In this document: piece after piece, positions 1 to 5,543 of the stretch
Layout: the number at the start of each line of letters is the position of its first letter
How positions within the stretch are numbered: the stretch's first letter is position 1
Origin: Bordetella parapertussis
Lineage (GTDB): Bacteria > Pseudomonadota > Gammaproteobacteria > Burkholderiales > SG8-39
Assembly: GCA_945906975.1 (NCBI GenBank)
Contig: CAMDRY010000240.1
Location: 1 to 5,543, forward strand
Length of the DNA stretch: 5,543 nucleotides
Direction of reading: 5' to 3'
Translations under genes and position numbers: made by a program
Notes under the pieces: model-generated
The model's input: the letters and a program-made list of their open reading frames with translations, nothing else
Told to the model about the DNA's origin: nothing
The model's database searches: none

Positions 1-25
1 TCAATGTCTTGCCGACGAGCGCCAT
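1..25 (-). CDS. Possible start of a further leftward gene (N-terminal 8 codons only), perhaps a 4Fe-4S ferredoxin-type protein of the FDH cluster
   Basis: An ATG at 25-23 on the minus strand opens a frame reading MALVGKTL before the window ends, so only eight complete codons are visible. The frame lies 97 nt downstream of the DUF3306 stop, in the same direction. From memory of related betaproteobacterial FDH clusters, DUF3305 and DUF3306 are often followed by a 4Fe-4S binding protein whose N-terminus contains a similar K-T-L stretch leading into a cysteine motif. That makes this a reasonable candidate, but no cysteine is visible here. The upstream sequence has only a weak purine-rich stretch (AAGTAAGTGG) about 10 nt before the ATG. 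The identity is inference from context, and the start could be wrong. Confidence 0.35.
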
Positions 26-42
26 AGGGTCTGCCACTTACT

Positions 43-68
43 TTAAGGGTTCAGTTAAGGGTTCAGTT
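43..68. repeat. Perfect 12-bp tandem direct repeat, two copies plus 2 nt
   Basis: The unit TTAAGGGTTCAG occurs at 43-54 and again without a gap at 55-66, followed by TT. It sits in the 97-nt gap between the DUF3306 stop and the putative next leftward gene, ending 18 nt upstream of that gene's ATG. The function is unknown. It could be a tandem protein-binding site, or simply a recent slippage duplication. Confidence 0.85.
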
Positions 69-121
69 GCCAATATGAAAGCCCGCGCATGGTAGCAGGG
101 AAGCAGCCGCCGGCAAGGCGC

Positions 122-745
122 CTAGCCGCGCTTGGTCGCTTCCGGCTTCAGGCTGACAGGCGTTAGTGACTGCGCCGGATCGAGCGCCATCGGTGATATT
201 GGTGAAACGGGTGACATGGGTGCCACTGATGCCGGCGCCCCGTCATCAGCAGGCACCGCAGCCGGCTGCGGAACCGCGTCAACGATAAGCGGGTCTGGAT
301 CCGTGCCCTCCGCCTTCTTTTCCTCGAACAGAAACAGGCTTTTCGACTGGTTGAGCTTGCGCAGCAGCGCCTCCGGGATGGGATCCTCTATGCTGTAATC
401 ATCGATGTAGATATCGAGCTTGTCCATGGCCGCAAAACCAAAATGCGGATCATTGAACAGCTTTTTAAGCGCAGCGCGCTTGAGGGCCTCATCGACGCCA
501 GGTTTGAGGAACTCGTGATACTCCGACGCAATACCTCGCAACGAATCCACCGGCGGCAACGGGACCACCGGCGCCGCTGCCGTCGGCGCACCGGCCTCGT
601 TGCCTGCGCTGACGGGCTGGCTATCGCTTACAGGCAGTGAAGCCTGCGCCGCCGCCTCCGTCGCTGCAGTTTCCTGGGCGTCTTTGGCGGCGATCTTGCG
701 GCTTGACCAGCGCGATAAAAACGGCGGTTCTTCGCGTTCTGTCAT
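122..745 (-). CDS. DUF3306 domain-containing protein (FDH gene-cluster protein)
   Basis: This 207-residue protein of unknown function matches the DUF3306 family as I recognise it. The N-terminus carries the family hallmark FLSRWSSRK (residues 9-17). An Ala/Pro-rich linker of about 45 residues follows, then the conserved core (about residues 62-143) with PPVDSL, a KPGVDEALKRAALKKLF segment, DPHF, the acidic DIYIDDYS and a closing LLRKLNQSKSLFLFEE. The last 60 residues are low-complexity Pro/Ala/Ser with an S-P-x repeat. No signal peptide, membrane segment or cysteine motif is visible, so a cytoplasmic protein is likely. Its ATG overlaps the DUF3305 stop by 4 nt (742-745), indicating translational coupling. 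In proteobacteria the DUF3305/DUF3306 pair is typically found beside FDH genes. A maturation or assembly role is inferred from that context only. Confidence 0.9.
   Translation of the reverse strand: MTEREEPPFLSRWSSRKIAAKDAQETAATEAAAQASLPVSDSQPVSAGNEAGAPTAAAPVVPLPPVDSLRGIASEYHEFLKPGVDEALKRAALKKLFNDPHFGFAAMDKLDIYIDDYSIEDPIPEALLRKLNQSKSLFLFEEKKAEGTDPDPLIVDAVPQPAAVPADDGAPASVAPMSPVSPISPMALDPAQSLTPVSLKPEATKRG
191..223. repeat. Degenerate 9-bp tandem repeat inside the DUF3306 gene (Ser-Pro-x repeat)
   Basis: On the plus strand GGTGA (or GGTGC) recurs every 9 bp at 192, 201, 210 and 219, the spacer bases varying. Read in the gene's minus-strand frame this gives M-S-P-V-S-P-I-S-P-M near the C-terminus of the DUF3306 protein. 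It lies in the variable tail outside the conserved core and probably marks a flexible, slippage-prone region. Confidence 0.7.
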
Positions 746-1230
746 ACTTTTTTTGTATCACCTCGATCACGCTTCGCCCCGAGAAACGATGGCGGACGGC
801 TGCGCTTTTTCACCTCGGGTTTGTAATGCGCCACAACGTAAGCGGATAGCCAGTCGTGCAGTTGCGGCGGAAGGGGCACGCCGTCCACACGCTCTTGCGC
901 GTCCATCATGCGTGCCGCCTCGTTATAACTGAGGGTCACACCTGAGGGTCGCGGTGGCCCGTCCTCCTGCCGCCAAACTACAAAGGCAAAAGCCTGTTCG
1001 GCGCTGATATTGAGGTAATACCCCTCCGCCTCGTCCCGATACAGCGCAATAACTAATCCGGGGTGCAACCACAATTCCTGCTTGTCGCTCGCTTTCAGGC
1101 ATCGCGGTAGGGCCCCGGCCGGTTCTTCATCGGGCACCACGCCAACGGCTTCCCATTGTTCGGATTGCCAACGGTTGTCCAGCAGGGTTTTCTGCATGAG
1201 CACCGCCACAGCAAGACTTGGACGCTCCAT
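742..1230 (-). CDS. DUF3305 domain-containing protein (FDH gene-cluster protein)
   Basis: This 162-residue protein of unknown function is recognisable as DUF3305 along its whole length. Family landmarks are VAVLMQKTLLDNRWQSEQWEAVGVVPD (about residues 8-34), HPGLVIALYRDEAEGYYLNIS (56-76), FVVWR (83-87), SYNEAARMMD (101-110), VDGVPLPP (115-122) and AHYKPE (134-139). A basic tail rich in Lys and Arg follows. No signal peptide, membrane helix or metal motif is visible. The ATG at 1230-1228 is chosen because the conserved region begins within ten residues. No strong Shine-Dalgarno sequence precedes it. It is the first leftward gene, divergent from moaA across 76 bp, and its stop overlaps the DUF3306 start by 4 nt. 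The family usually sits in FDH clusters, so a part in FDH assembly is inferred, not shown. Confidence 0.9.
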   Translation of the reverse strand: MERPSLAVAVLMQKTLLDNRWQSEQWEAVGVVPDEEPAGALPRCLKASDKQELWLHPGLVIALYRDEAEGYYLNISAEQAFAFVVWRQEDGPPRPSGVTLSYNEAARMMDAQERVDGVPLPPQLHDWLSAYVVAHYKPEVKKRSRPPSFLGAKRDRGDTKKV

Positions 1231-1306
1231 CGGATGCTCTATACTAATAGGGTTTGCAAATAACCCTGACTAATCAGGGGCTATACGACTTAGCATACCC
1301 CAGCGC
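1231..1306. promoter_or_regulatory. Divergent intergenic region between the DUF3305 operon and the moaA operon, with overlapping inverted repeats
   Basis: These 76 bp must hold control signals for both operons unless promoters lie inside genes. Visible elements in order are a TATAGA on the minus strand (1243-1238) that could be a leftward -10, the 8-bp palindrome TTTGCAAA (1253-1260) inside GGGTT/AACCC arms (1250-1254, 1262-1266), the inverted repeat CCCTGA-CTAA-TCAGGG (1264-1279), and a GGGG (1277-1280) that can pair with CCCC (1298-1301). I could not identify a convincing -35/-10 pair in either direction. No good Shine-Dalgarno sequence precedes the moaA ATG at 1307. Regulation by a dyad-binding protein or by RNA structure is possible, but neither is demonstrated. 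Confidence 0.6.
1264..1279. repeat. Inverted repeat CCCTGA-N4-TCAGGG upstream of moaA
   Basis: Two perfect 6-bp arms are separated by CTAA. The repeat ends 27 nt before the moaA start and 34 nt from the DUF3305 start. As DNA it resembles a small operator. As RNA it would form a 6-bp hairpin with a tetraloop. No U-tract follows on either strand, so it is not an intrinsic terminator. The arms are 4 bp apart rather than the 6 bp between TTGA and TCAA in an FNR box. Confidence 0.6.
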
Positions 1307-2398
1307 ATGACCGACCGCATCATACCCATCACCGACGCACGCCGTGCCAAACCCCTGCCGCAAAGCACGGCGCCGGCTGCGAGAGTGCCTGACTCCGCCC
1401 TGTCTGACGCACGCGGACGACGCCTGCACGACCTGCGCATCTCGGTTACGGACCGCTGTAATTTTCGCTGCACCTATTGCATGCCAAAGGAAGTCTTCGA
1501 CAAGGACTACGCCTACCTGCCCCATGCAGCGCTGCTGTCCTTTGAGGAAATCACGCGCATCGCGCGCGTTTTCGCCGACCAGGGGGTGCAGAAAATCCGC
1601 CTCACCGGCGGCGAACCACTGCTGCGCAAGAACATTGAAAAGCTGATCGAGATGCTCGCCGCAATTCCCGGCATCGACCTCACGCTGACCACTAATGGTT
1701 CCCTGCTGGCGAAAAAAGCCCGCTCACTGAAAAGCGCCGGCCTCAACCGTGTAACCGTCAGCCTCGACGCCATTGACGATGCCACCTTCAAGGCCATGAA
1801 CGACGCCGACTATCCGGTAGCCGACGTGCTGGAGGGCATCGCTGCCGCCGCTGCCGCGGGCTTCTCGCCGATCAAGGTCAACATGGTGGTCAAGCGCGGC
1901 GCCAATGAGCACGCCATCTTGCCCATGGCGCACCACTTCAAGGGCAGCGGTCACATCCTGCGGTTTATAGAATTCATGGACGTCGGTGCGAGCAACGGCT
2001 GGCGCATGGACGATGTCATACCATCGGCCGAGGTGGTGGCGATGATCAATGCCGAGGCGCCGCTTGTGGTCGCCGATGCCAACTACAGCGGCGAAGTTGC
2101 CGAGCGCTGGCGCTACGCCGATGGCACGGGCGAGATCGGCGTGATTTCATCAGTCACCCAGGCTTTTTGCAGCACCTGCACGCGCTTGCGACTATCGACC
2201 GAAGGCATGGTCTACACCTGCCTGTTTGCCACCGATGGCTATGACCTTCGCGGCATGTTGCGTGGCGATGCCGACGACGCGGCGCTCAAGGATGCCATCA
2301 GCCGCATCTGGCGCGCCCGCAGCGACCGCTATTCGGAAATCCGCACCGCCGACACCGTGCGCGACAGCAAAATAGAAATGAGCTACATCGGCGGATGA
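1307..2398 (+). CDS. moaA: GTP 3',8-cyclase MoaA (radical SAM enzyme, first step of Moco synthesis)
   Basis: MoaA uses S-adenosylmethionine and two 4Fe-4S clusters to rearrange GTP to 3',8-cyclo-7,8-dihydro-GTP, which MoaC then converts to cyclic pyranopterin monophosphate. The 363-residue product is complete. The radical SAM motif C-x3-C-x2-C is at C51, C55 and C58 in [13 protein letters not shown], and GGEPLL follows at 101-106. TTNGSLL (128-134) and VSLDA (151-155) are typical strand motifs. The C-terminal cluster ligands are C288, C291 and C305, with the GTP-binding-type CTRLRLS at 291-297. The protein ends in Gly-Gly, as active MoaA proteins do. Compared with about 329 residues in E. coli, it has an N-terminal Pro/Ala-rich extension, which I recall in betaproteobacterial homologues. 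It leads the rightward operon and overlaps fdhD by ATGA. moaC, moaD and moaE are not in the window. Confidence 0.97.
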   Translation: MTDRIIPITDARRAKPLPQSTAPAARVPDSALSDARGRRLHDLRISVTDRCNFRCTYCMPKEVFDKDYAYLPHAALLSFEEITRIARVFADQGVQKIRLTGGEPLLRKNIEKLIEMLAAIPGIDLTLTTNGSLLAKKARSLKSAGLNRVTVSLDAIDDATFKAMNDADYPVADVLEGIAAAAAAGFSPIKVNMVVKRGANEHAILPMAHHFKGSGHILRFIEFMDVGASNGWRMDDVIPSAEVVAMINAEAPLVVADANYSGEVAERWRYADGTGEIGVISSVTQAFCSTCTRLRLSTEGMVYTCLFATDGYDLRGMLRGDADDAALKDAISRIWRARSDRYSEIRTADTVRDSKIEMSYIGG

Positions 2399-3243
2399 CA
2401 GCCTTCCTCAAACCGGTTATCACCCGCGCCTCCCGCCCCCTCACCTTCGAGGTCGAGGCGGTAAACGAGCGCGGCGAAACGACAACGACGCCCATCGCCG
2501 GCGAAAACCCGCTCACCCTGTATATCGACAAGCGCGAGATCGTCACGCTGATGACGCTGGGCCAGGCGCCCGAAGCCCTCGCCATAGGCTATTTGCGCAA
2601 CCAGCGGCTGGTCGGCTCGATAGCCGACATTAAGGCGGTGCAGGTCGACTGGGAAACCGATTCGGTCGCGGTAACCACGCGCCAAGGCATCAAGGGTCTC
2701 GACGACAAAATGAAAAAGCGCACCGTCACGACCGGATGCGGCCAGGGCACGGTGTTTGGCGACTTGATGGAAGAAATCGACAGCATCAAGCTGCGCGATG
2801 ACGTGACGCTATCGGAAGAAACCCTCTACAGCCTGCTCGAAGCGGTCCGCCAGCATGAAACGATCTACAAATCGGCCGGCGCCGTGCACGGCTGCGCCCT
2901 TGCGAGCAACACCCCCGCCGGTTCCAAGATCATCAGCTTTGTCGAGGACGTCGGCCGCCACAACGCGGTGGACGCCATTGCCGGTCGCATGTGGCTCGAT
3001 GGCATAGATGGGTCGGACAAGATTTTTTACACCACCGGCAGACTTACCTCCGAAATGGTGATCAAGGCGGCACAAATGCAAATTCCCTTTCTGGTTTCGC
3101 GCTCCGGACTGACGCAAATGGGCTGGAATATCGCCGCGCGCATCGGCATCACCATGCTCGGGCGCGCCGTCAACAAGCATTACCTGCTGTTCACCGGCAA
3201 GCAGCGCTTCGTCAAGCCGGTTTCGCCCACCCTGCTGGCATGA
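2395..3243 (+). CDS. fdhD: Formate dehydrogenase accessory sulfurtransferase FdhD
   Basis: FdhD passes sulfur from a cysteine desulfurase to the bis-MGD cofactor of formate dehydrogenase, binding the cofactor on one face of a dimer and receiving sulfur on the other. The 282-residue product is full length. Recognisable segments are [17 protein letters not shown] (about 37-53), the early [10 protein letters not shown] (61-70), the sulfur-transfer loop TTGCGQGT (112-119), [12 protein letters not shown] (160-171), the signature [16 protein letters not shown] (182-197) and [11 protein letters not shown] (212-222). The loop has a single cysteine, C115, where E. coli FdhD has a C-x2-C pair; the only other cysteine is C167. 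I recall the CGQG version in betaproteobacterial homologues, so it is probably a subfamily trait and not damage. The start is fixed by the ATGA overlap with moaA, and the stop overlaps the methyltransferase start. Confidence 0.95.
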   Translation: MTAFLKPVITRASRPLTFEVEAVNERGETTTTPIAGENPLTLYIDKREIVTLMTLGQAPEALAIGYLRNQRLVGSIADIKAVQVDWETDSVAVTTRQGIKGLDDKMKKRTVTTGCGQGTVFGDLMEEIDSIKLRDDVTLSEETLYSLLEAVRQHETIYKSAGAVHGCALASNTPAGSKIISFVEDVGRHNAVDAIAGRMWLDGIDGSDKIFYTTGRLTSEMVIKAAQMQIPFLVSRSGLTQMGWNIAARIGITMLGRAVNKHYLLFTGKQRFVKPVSPTLLA

Positions 3244-4064
3244 GCTTGATCGGAAACCTCCTGCGCAGCACGTCGGCACGCCCCGCCGCGAAGGTCGACG
3301 CCGATGCCGAGGCCGCCGGCAAGGAAACCGCAGAACTGCGCCGGCTATACCTCGACATGCTGCAGCGAACCATCATCAACACCGTCTACGAAGACCCGGC
3401 GCAAACCTTTGGCACCACCTATCAACCGGAAGTGCGCGAGATAGGCTCCGACTGGCCGTCTGTGGCGCACAGCATGATAGGCAACCGGCGCATGAGCAAC
3501 CTGCGCCGCGCCTGCGAGGACGTGATCGCCGAACGCATCCCGGGCGACTTCATCGAGACCGGCGTGTGGCGTGGCGGAGCCTGCATCCTGATGCGCGCCG
3601 TACTCAAGGCCTGGAACATCACCGACCGCTGCGTTTGGGTCGCCGACTCCTTCGAGGGCCTGCCCCCGCCCACACCAGACAAATACCCGGCAGACCGCGG
3701 CGACAATTCCTTCGAATATCGCGAACTCGCGGTTTCAATCAAGCAGGTACGGGAGAACTTCGCCAAATACGATTTACTCGACGGGCAGGTGCGTTTTTTA
3801 AAGGGCTGGTTCAAGGACACCCTGCCATCGGCGCCCATAGAACGCCTCGCCATACTGCGCTTGGATGGCGACCTGTACGAATCAACCATGGATGCACTCA
3901 ATGCGCTGTATCACAAGGTGTCGCCCGGTGGCTTTGTCATCGTCGATGATTTCATCCTGCCCAAGTGCCGCGCCGCCATCGCCGATTTTCGCAGGGCCAG
4001 GGGCATTAGCGAAGACATCATCGACATCGACGGCGCCGGCGTGTACTGGCGCAAACTGAAATGA
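3240..4064 (+). CDS. TylF/MycF-family (macrocin O-methyltransferase-like) SAM-dependent methyltransferase
   Basis: The 274-residue product resembles the TylF/MycF family, known from sugar O-methylation in macrolide biosynthesis and also widespread in bacteria beside glycan genes. Visible motifs are MIGNRRMSNLR (79-89), the SAM-binding strand and loop FIETGVWRGG (104-113), VADSFEGLP (134-142, acidic residue after the second strand), LRLDGDLYEST (206-216) and GGFVIVDDF (230-238). The Asp residues at 209, 211, 236 and 237 correspond to the family's metal and catalytic acidic region. No signal peptide or membrane segment is seen. An in-frame ATG at 2991 would extend it by 83 residues, but that stretch is out of frame inside fdhD and does not resemble the family, so 3240 is chosen, giving an ATGA overlap. 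The substrate is unknown. A methyltransferase of this kind is not part of known Moco or FDH maturation. Confidence 0.88.
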   Translation: MSLIGNLLRSTSARPAAKVDADAEAAGKETAELRRLYLDMLQRTIINTVYEDPAQTFGTTYQPEVREIGSDWPSVAHSMIGNRRMSNLRRACEDVIAERIPGDFIETGVWRGGACILMRAVLKAWNITDRCVWVADSFEGLPPPTPDKYPADRGDNSFEYRELAVSIKQVRENFAKYDLLDGQVRFLKGWFKDTLPSAPIERLAILRLDGDLYESTMDALNALYHKVSPGGFVIVDDFILPKCRAAIADFRRARGISEDIIDIDGAGVYWRKLK

Positions 4065-4663
4065 TCGCGTCCGACCACCTCAACCAGATCACCGGCATGA
4101 TCCTCGCAGGCGGCCAGGGTCGGCGTAGGGGCGGCGTCGACAAAGGCCTCAAGAGCTTCCGTGGCAAGCGCCTCGTCGATCATGCCTTCGAGCGACTGAC
4201 GCCGCAGGTGGCGGGCGTAATCATCAATGCCAACCAGAACCTGAGCGCCTACCGCGAACTCGGCGTGCGTGTGGTCAGCGACGCCATTGAAGGCTACGCC
4301 GGCCCGCTCGCGGGGCTGCATGCGGGCCTGTCGGTGTCCAAGCGCCCTTACCTCGCCACGGTGCCCTGCGACTCACCCTTCCTGCCCGCCGACCTGGTCG
4401 CCCGCCTTTACAGTCATATTGATGATGCCGGTGCCGAGATCGCGGTGGCCAAAACCGGAGACCAGGCGCATCCGGTCTTTTGCCTGGTGCGGCGCGGCGT
4501 ACTCGACCATCTCACCGACTTTCTCAAGGGTGGTGGCCGCAAGATCGACGCCTGGTATTCGACCCTGTTCGTTGTGGAAGTCGCCTTCGACGACCAGCCG
4601 GACGCCTTCTCCAACATCAACACACTCGAAGAATTACAGGCACACGAGAAAAAGCCGGCATGA
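4061..4663 (+). CDS. mobA: Molybdenum cofactor guanylyltransferase MobA
   Basis: MobA transfers GMP from GTP to Mo-molybdopterin, making the guanine dinucleotide cofactor that DMSO-reductase-family enzymes such as formate dehydrogenase need. The 200-residue product matches the usual length of about 190-200. Family motifs are the nucleotide-binding loop LAGGQGRRRGGVDKGL (15-30), NANQN (56-60), YAGPLAGLHAGL (79-90), the metal-site strand VPCDSPFLP (101-109, D104), HPVFCLV (137-143) and NINTLEEL (185-192). In the loop, residue 23 is Arg (codon AGG) where the E. coli-type sequence has Met in RRMGG. The ATG at 4061 is preferred to the internal ATG at 4097 because it makes an ATGA overlap with the methyltransferase and leaves a normal short N-terminal lead. 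It is translationally coupled to moeA through a further 4-nt overlap. Confidence 0.96.
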   Translation: MIASDHLNQITGMILAGGQGRRRGGVDKGLKSFRGKRLVDHAFERLTPQVAGVIINANQNLSAYRELGVRVVSDAIEGYAGPLAGLHAGLSVSKRPYLATVPCDSPFLPADLVARLYSHIDDAGAEIAVAKTGDQAHPVFCLVRRGVLDHLTDFLKGGGRKIDAWYSTLFVVEVAFDDQPDAFSNINTLEELQAHEKKPA

Positions 4664-5543
4664 GCACGCTACAGCACCTTATCAGCTGCATGGACGACTA
4701 CGATCCAAACGCCTTGCACGTGGACAAGGCGCGCGAGGTCATCCGCTCATTTCTCGTACCGATACGCGAAGCCGAGCGCCTGCCGGTACGCCTGGCCCTG
4801 GGCCGCATCCTCGCCGAGGACATTGTCTCGACCATGAACGTGCCCGCGCACGACAACTCGGCCATGGATGGCTATGCCGTACGACACGCCGATCTGGCCA
4901 CCGATGCACCAACCTTGCTCAAGGTCATCGGCACCTCGCTCGCCGGCAAGGCGTTTGGCGGCGCGCCGGCAAAAGGTGAATGCGTGCGTGTCATGACCGG
5001 TGCCGTCATGCCCGCCGGTTGCGACACCGTGGTAATCCAGGAAATCGTTAAGGCCGATGGTGATATTGCGCTCATTCCGCCCGGCCAGAAACAAGGCCAG
5101 AACCGCCGCTTTGCCGGTGAAGACCTCACCCTGGGAAATGTCGTACTCAAATCCGGCCAACCGATACGCCCGGCCGAGCTCGGACTCATCGCCTCGCTGG
5201 GCATAGGCGAAGTCACGGTCCGGCGTCGCCTGCGCGTAGCGTTTTTCTCCACCGGCGACGAACTCGTCTCGGTCGGCACGCCGCTAAAGGAAGGTCAAGT
5301 CTACGACAGTAATCGCTACACGCTGTGGGGCATGCTGGCGCGGCTTGACGTCGAAATAATCGACCTCGGTGTGGTGCCCGATGATCCGCACAGTCTCGAG
5401 TACGCATTCAATGACGCCGCCGCCAAGGCCGATGTTGTCATCACCTCCGGCGGCGTTTCTGTGGGCGAAGCCGACTTCACGCGCAAGCTGCTCGGCGAGA
5501 GGGGCGAAGTGCTGTTTTGGAAAATCGCCATGAAACCGGGACG
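4660..5543 (+). CDS. moeA: Molybdopterin molybdenumtransferase MoeA (3' end beyond the window)
   Basis: MoeA inserts molybdate into adenylylated molybdopterin, releasing AMP and giving Mo-molybdopterin, the substrate of MobA. The window contains 294 complete codons of an expected 400 or so, and the frame is open to the edge. Visible motifs are PAHDNSAMDGYAVR (62-75, with D65 aligned to the catalytic Asp of E. coli MoeA), VRVMTGAVMPAGCDTVV (109-125), RRFAGEDL (149-156), RPAELGLIASLGI (170-182), FFSTGDEL (195-202), VYDSNRY (214-220) and TSGGVSVGEADFT (262-274). The sequence ends in KIAMKPG, the start of the conserved substrate-site segment. The domain order visible so far is normal. What is missing is the C-terminal part of domain III and domain IV. 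The start follows from the ATGA overlap with mobA, although the only purine-rich upstream sequence (GAGAAAAAG) lies about 6-14 nt before it. Confidence 0.97.
   Translation, partial: MSTLQHLISCMDDYDPNALHVDKAREVIRSFLVPIREAERLPVRLALGRILAEDIVSTMNVPAHDNSAMDGYAVRHADLATDAPTLLKVIGTSLAGKAFGGAPAKGECVRVMTGAVMPAGCDTVVIQEIVKADGDIALIPPGQKQGQNRRFAGEDLTLGNVVLKSGQPIRPAELGLIASLGIGEVTVRRRLRVAFFSTGDELVSVGTPLKEGQVYDSNRYTLWGMLARLDVEIIDLGVVPDDPHSLEYAFNDAAAKADVVITSGGVSVGEADFTRKLLGERGEVLFWKIAMKPG

Noticed and set aside
43..68. Telomere-like TTAGGG repeat
   Set aside because: The unit is TTAAGGGTTCAG, 12 bp, present only twice in a bacterial operon gap. The resemblance is superficial.
69..90. Tiny minus-strand open frame starting ATG at 90 and ending in the tandem repeat
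   Set aside because: It would encode only about 11 residues, without a ribosome-binding site or any pattern suggesting a leader peptide.
96..140. Intrinsic terminator after the DUF3306 gene
   Set aside because: GC-rich partial dyads (GCCGGC, GGCGCC and CAAG/CTTG) are present, but no extended stem followed by a T-tract in the minus direction.
1264..1279. FNR/Anr box in the dyad CTGA-CTAA-TCAG
   Set aside because: FNR sites have TTGA and TCAA separated by 6 bp. Here the half-sites are CTGA and TCAG separated by 4 bp, so both spacing and bases are wrong.
1231..1306. Moco riboswitch before moaA, as in E. coli
   Set aside because: The whole intergenic space is 76 bp, shorter than the known Moco riboswitch, and I do not see its conserved layout.
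2991..3239. In-frame upstream ATG that would extend the methyltransferase by 83 residues
   Set aside because: The extension lies wholly inside fdhD in another frame, reads as out-of-frame Arg/His-rich sequence, and removes the ATGA overlap seen at every other junction.
2809..3279. A 156-codon minus-strand open frame opposite fdhD
   Set aside because: It lies antisense to a well-conserved gene, its translation shows no family motif, and long antisense frames are common in GC-rich DNA.
4269..4979. A 236-codon plus-strand open frame across mobA and moeA
   Set aside because: It is a frame-shifted shadow of two clear genes, rich in Arg, Ser, Thr and Pro as expected for out-of-frame reading of GC-rich sequence, with no recognisable motif.

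Overview
The window looks like a piece of a GC-rich, probably betaproteobacterial chromosome (Rhodocyclales/Nitrosomonadales-like). This rests on recognising the protein families and their wording, not on a database search. Genes are packed tightly, without insertion sequences, RNA genes or CRISPR. The theme is formate dehydrogenase (FDH) maturation together with molybdenum cofactor (Moco) synthesis.

Layout: two divergent operons leave a 76-bp intergenic region (1231-1306). The leftward operon holds a DUF3305 protein (742-1230) and a DUF3306 protein (122-745), both small conserved FDH-cluster proteins of unknown function. After a 97-bp gap containing a perfect 12-bp tandem repeat, it probably continues with the first codons of another gene (25 to 1) running off the left edge, possibly the cluster's iron-sulfur protein. 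The rightward operon runs moaA (1307-2398), fdhD (2395-3243), a TylF/MycF-family O-methyltransferase (3240-4064), mobA (4061-4663) and moeA (4660 to beyond the right edge).

How they work together: MoaA starts pterin synthesis from GTP, MoeA inserts molybdenum into molybdopterin, MobA adds GMP to make the guanine-dinucleotide form (bis-MGD) used by FDH, and FdhD sulfurates that cofactor for FDH. The leftward operon would supply FDH-specific factors and, presumably beyond the window, the enzyme itself. The methyltransferase does not fit this scheme by known function and is the main puzzle.

Points of most interest: the methyltransferase tightly coupled inside a Moco/FDH operon; all five complete gene junctions being the same 4-nt ATGA overlap; an FdhD with only one cysteine in its sulfur-transfer loop; a chain of alternative hairpins in the divergent promoter region just before moaA; and a MobA nucleotide-loop substitution. 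No wholly new system is evident.
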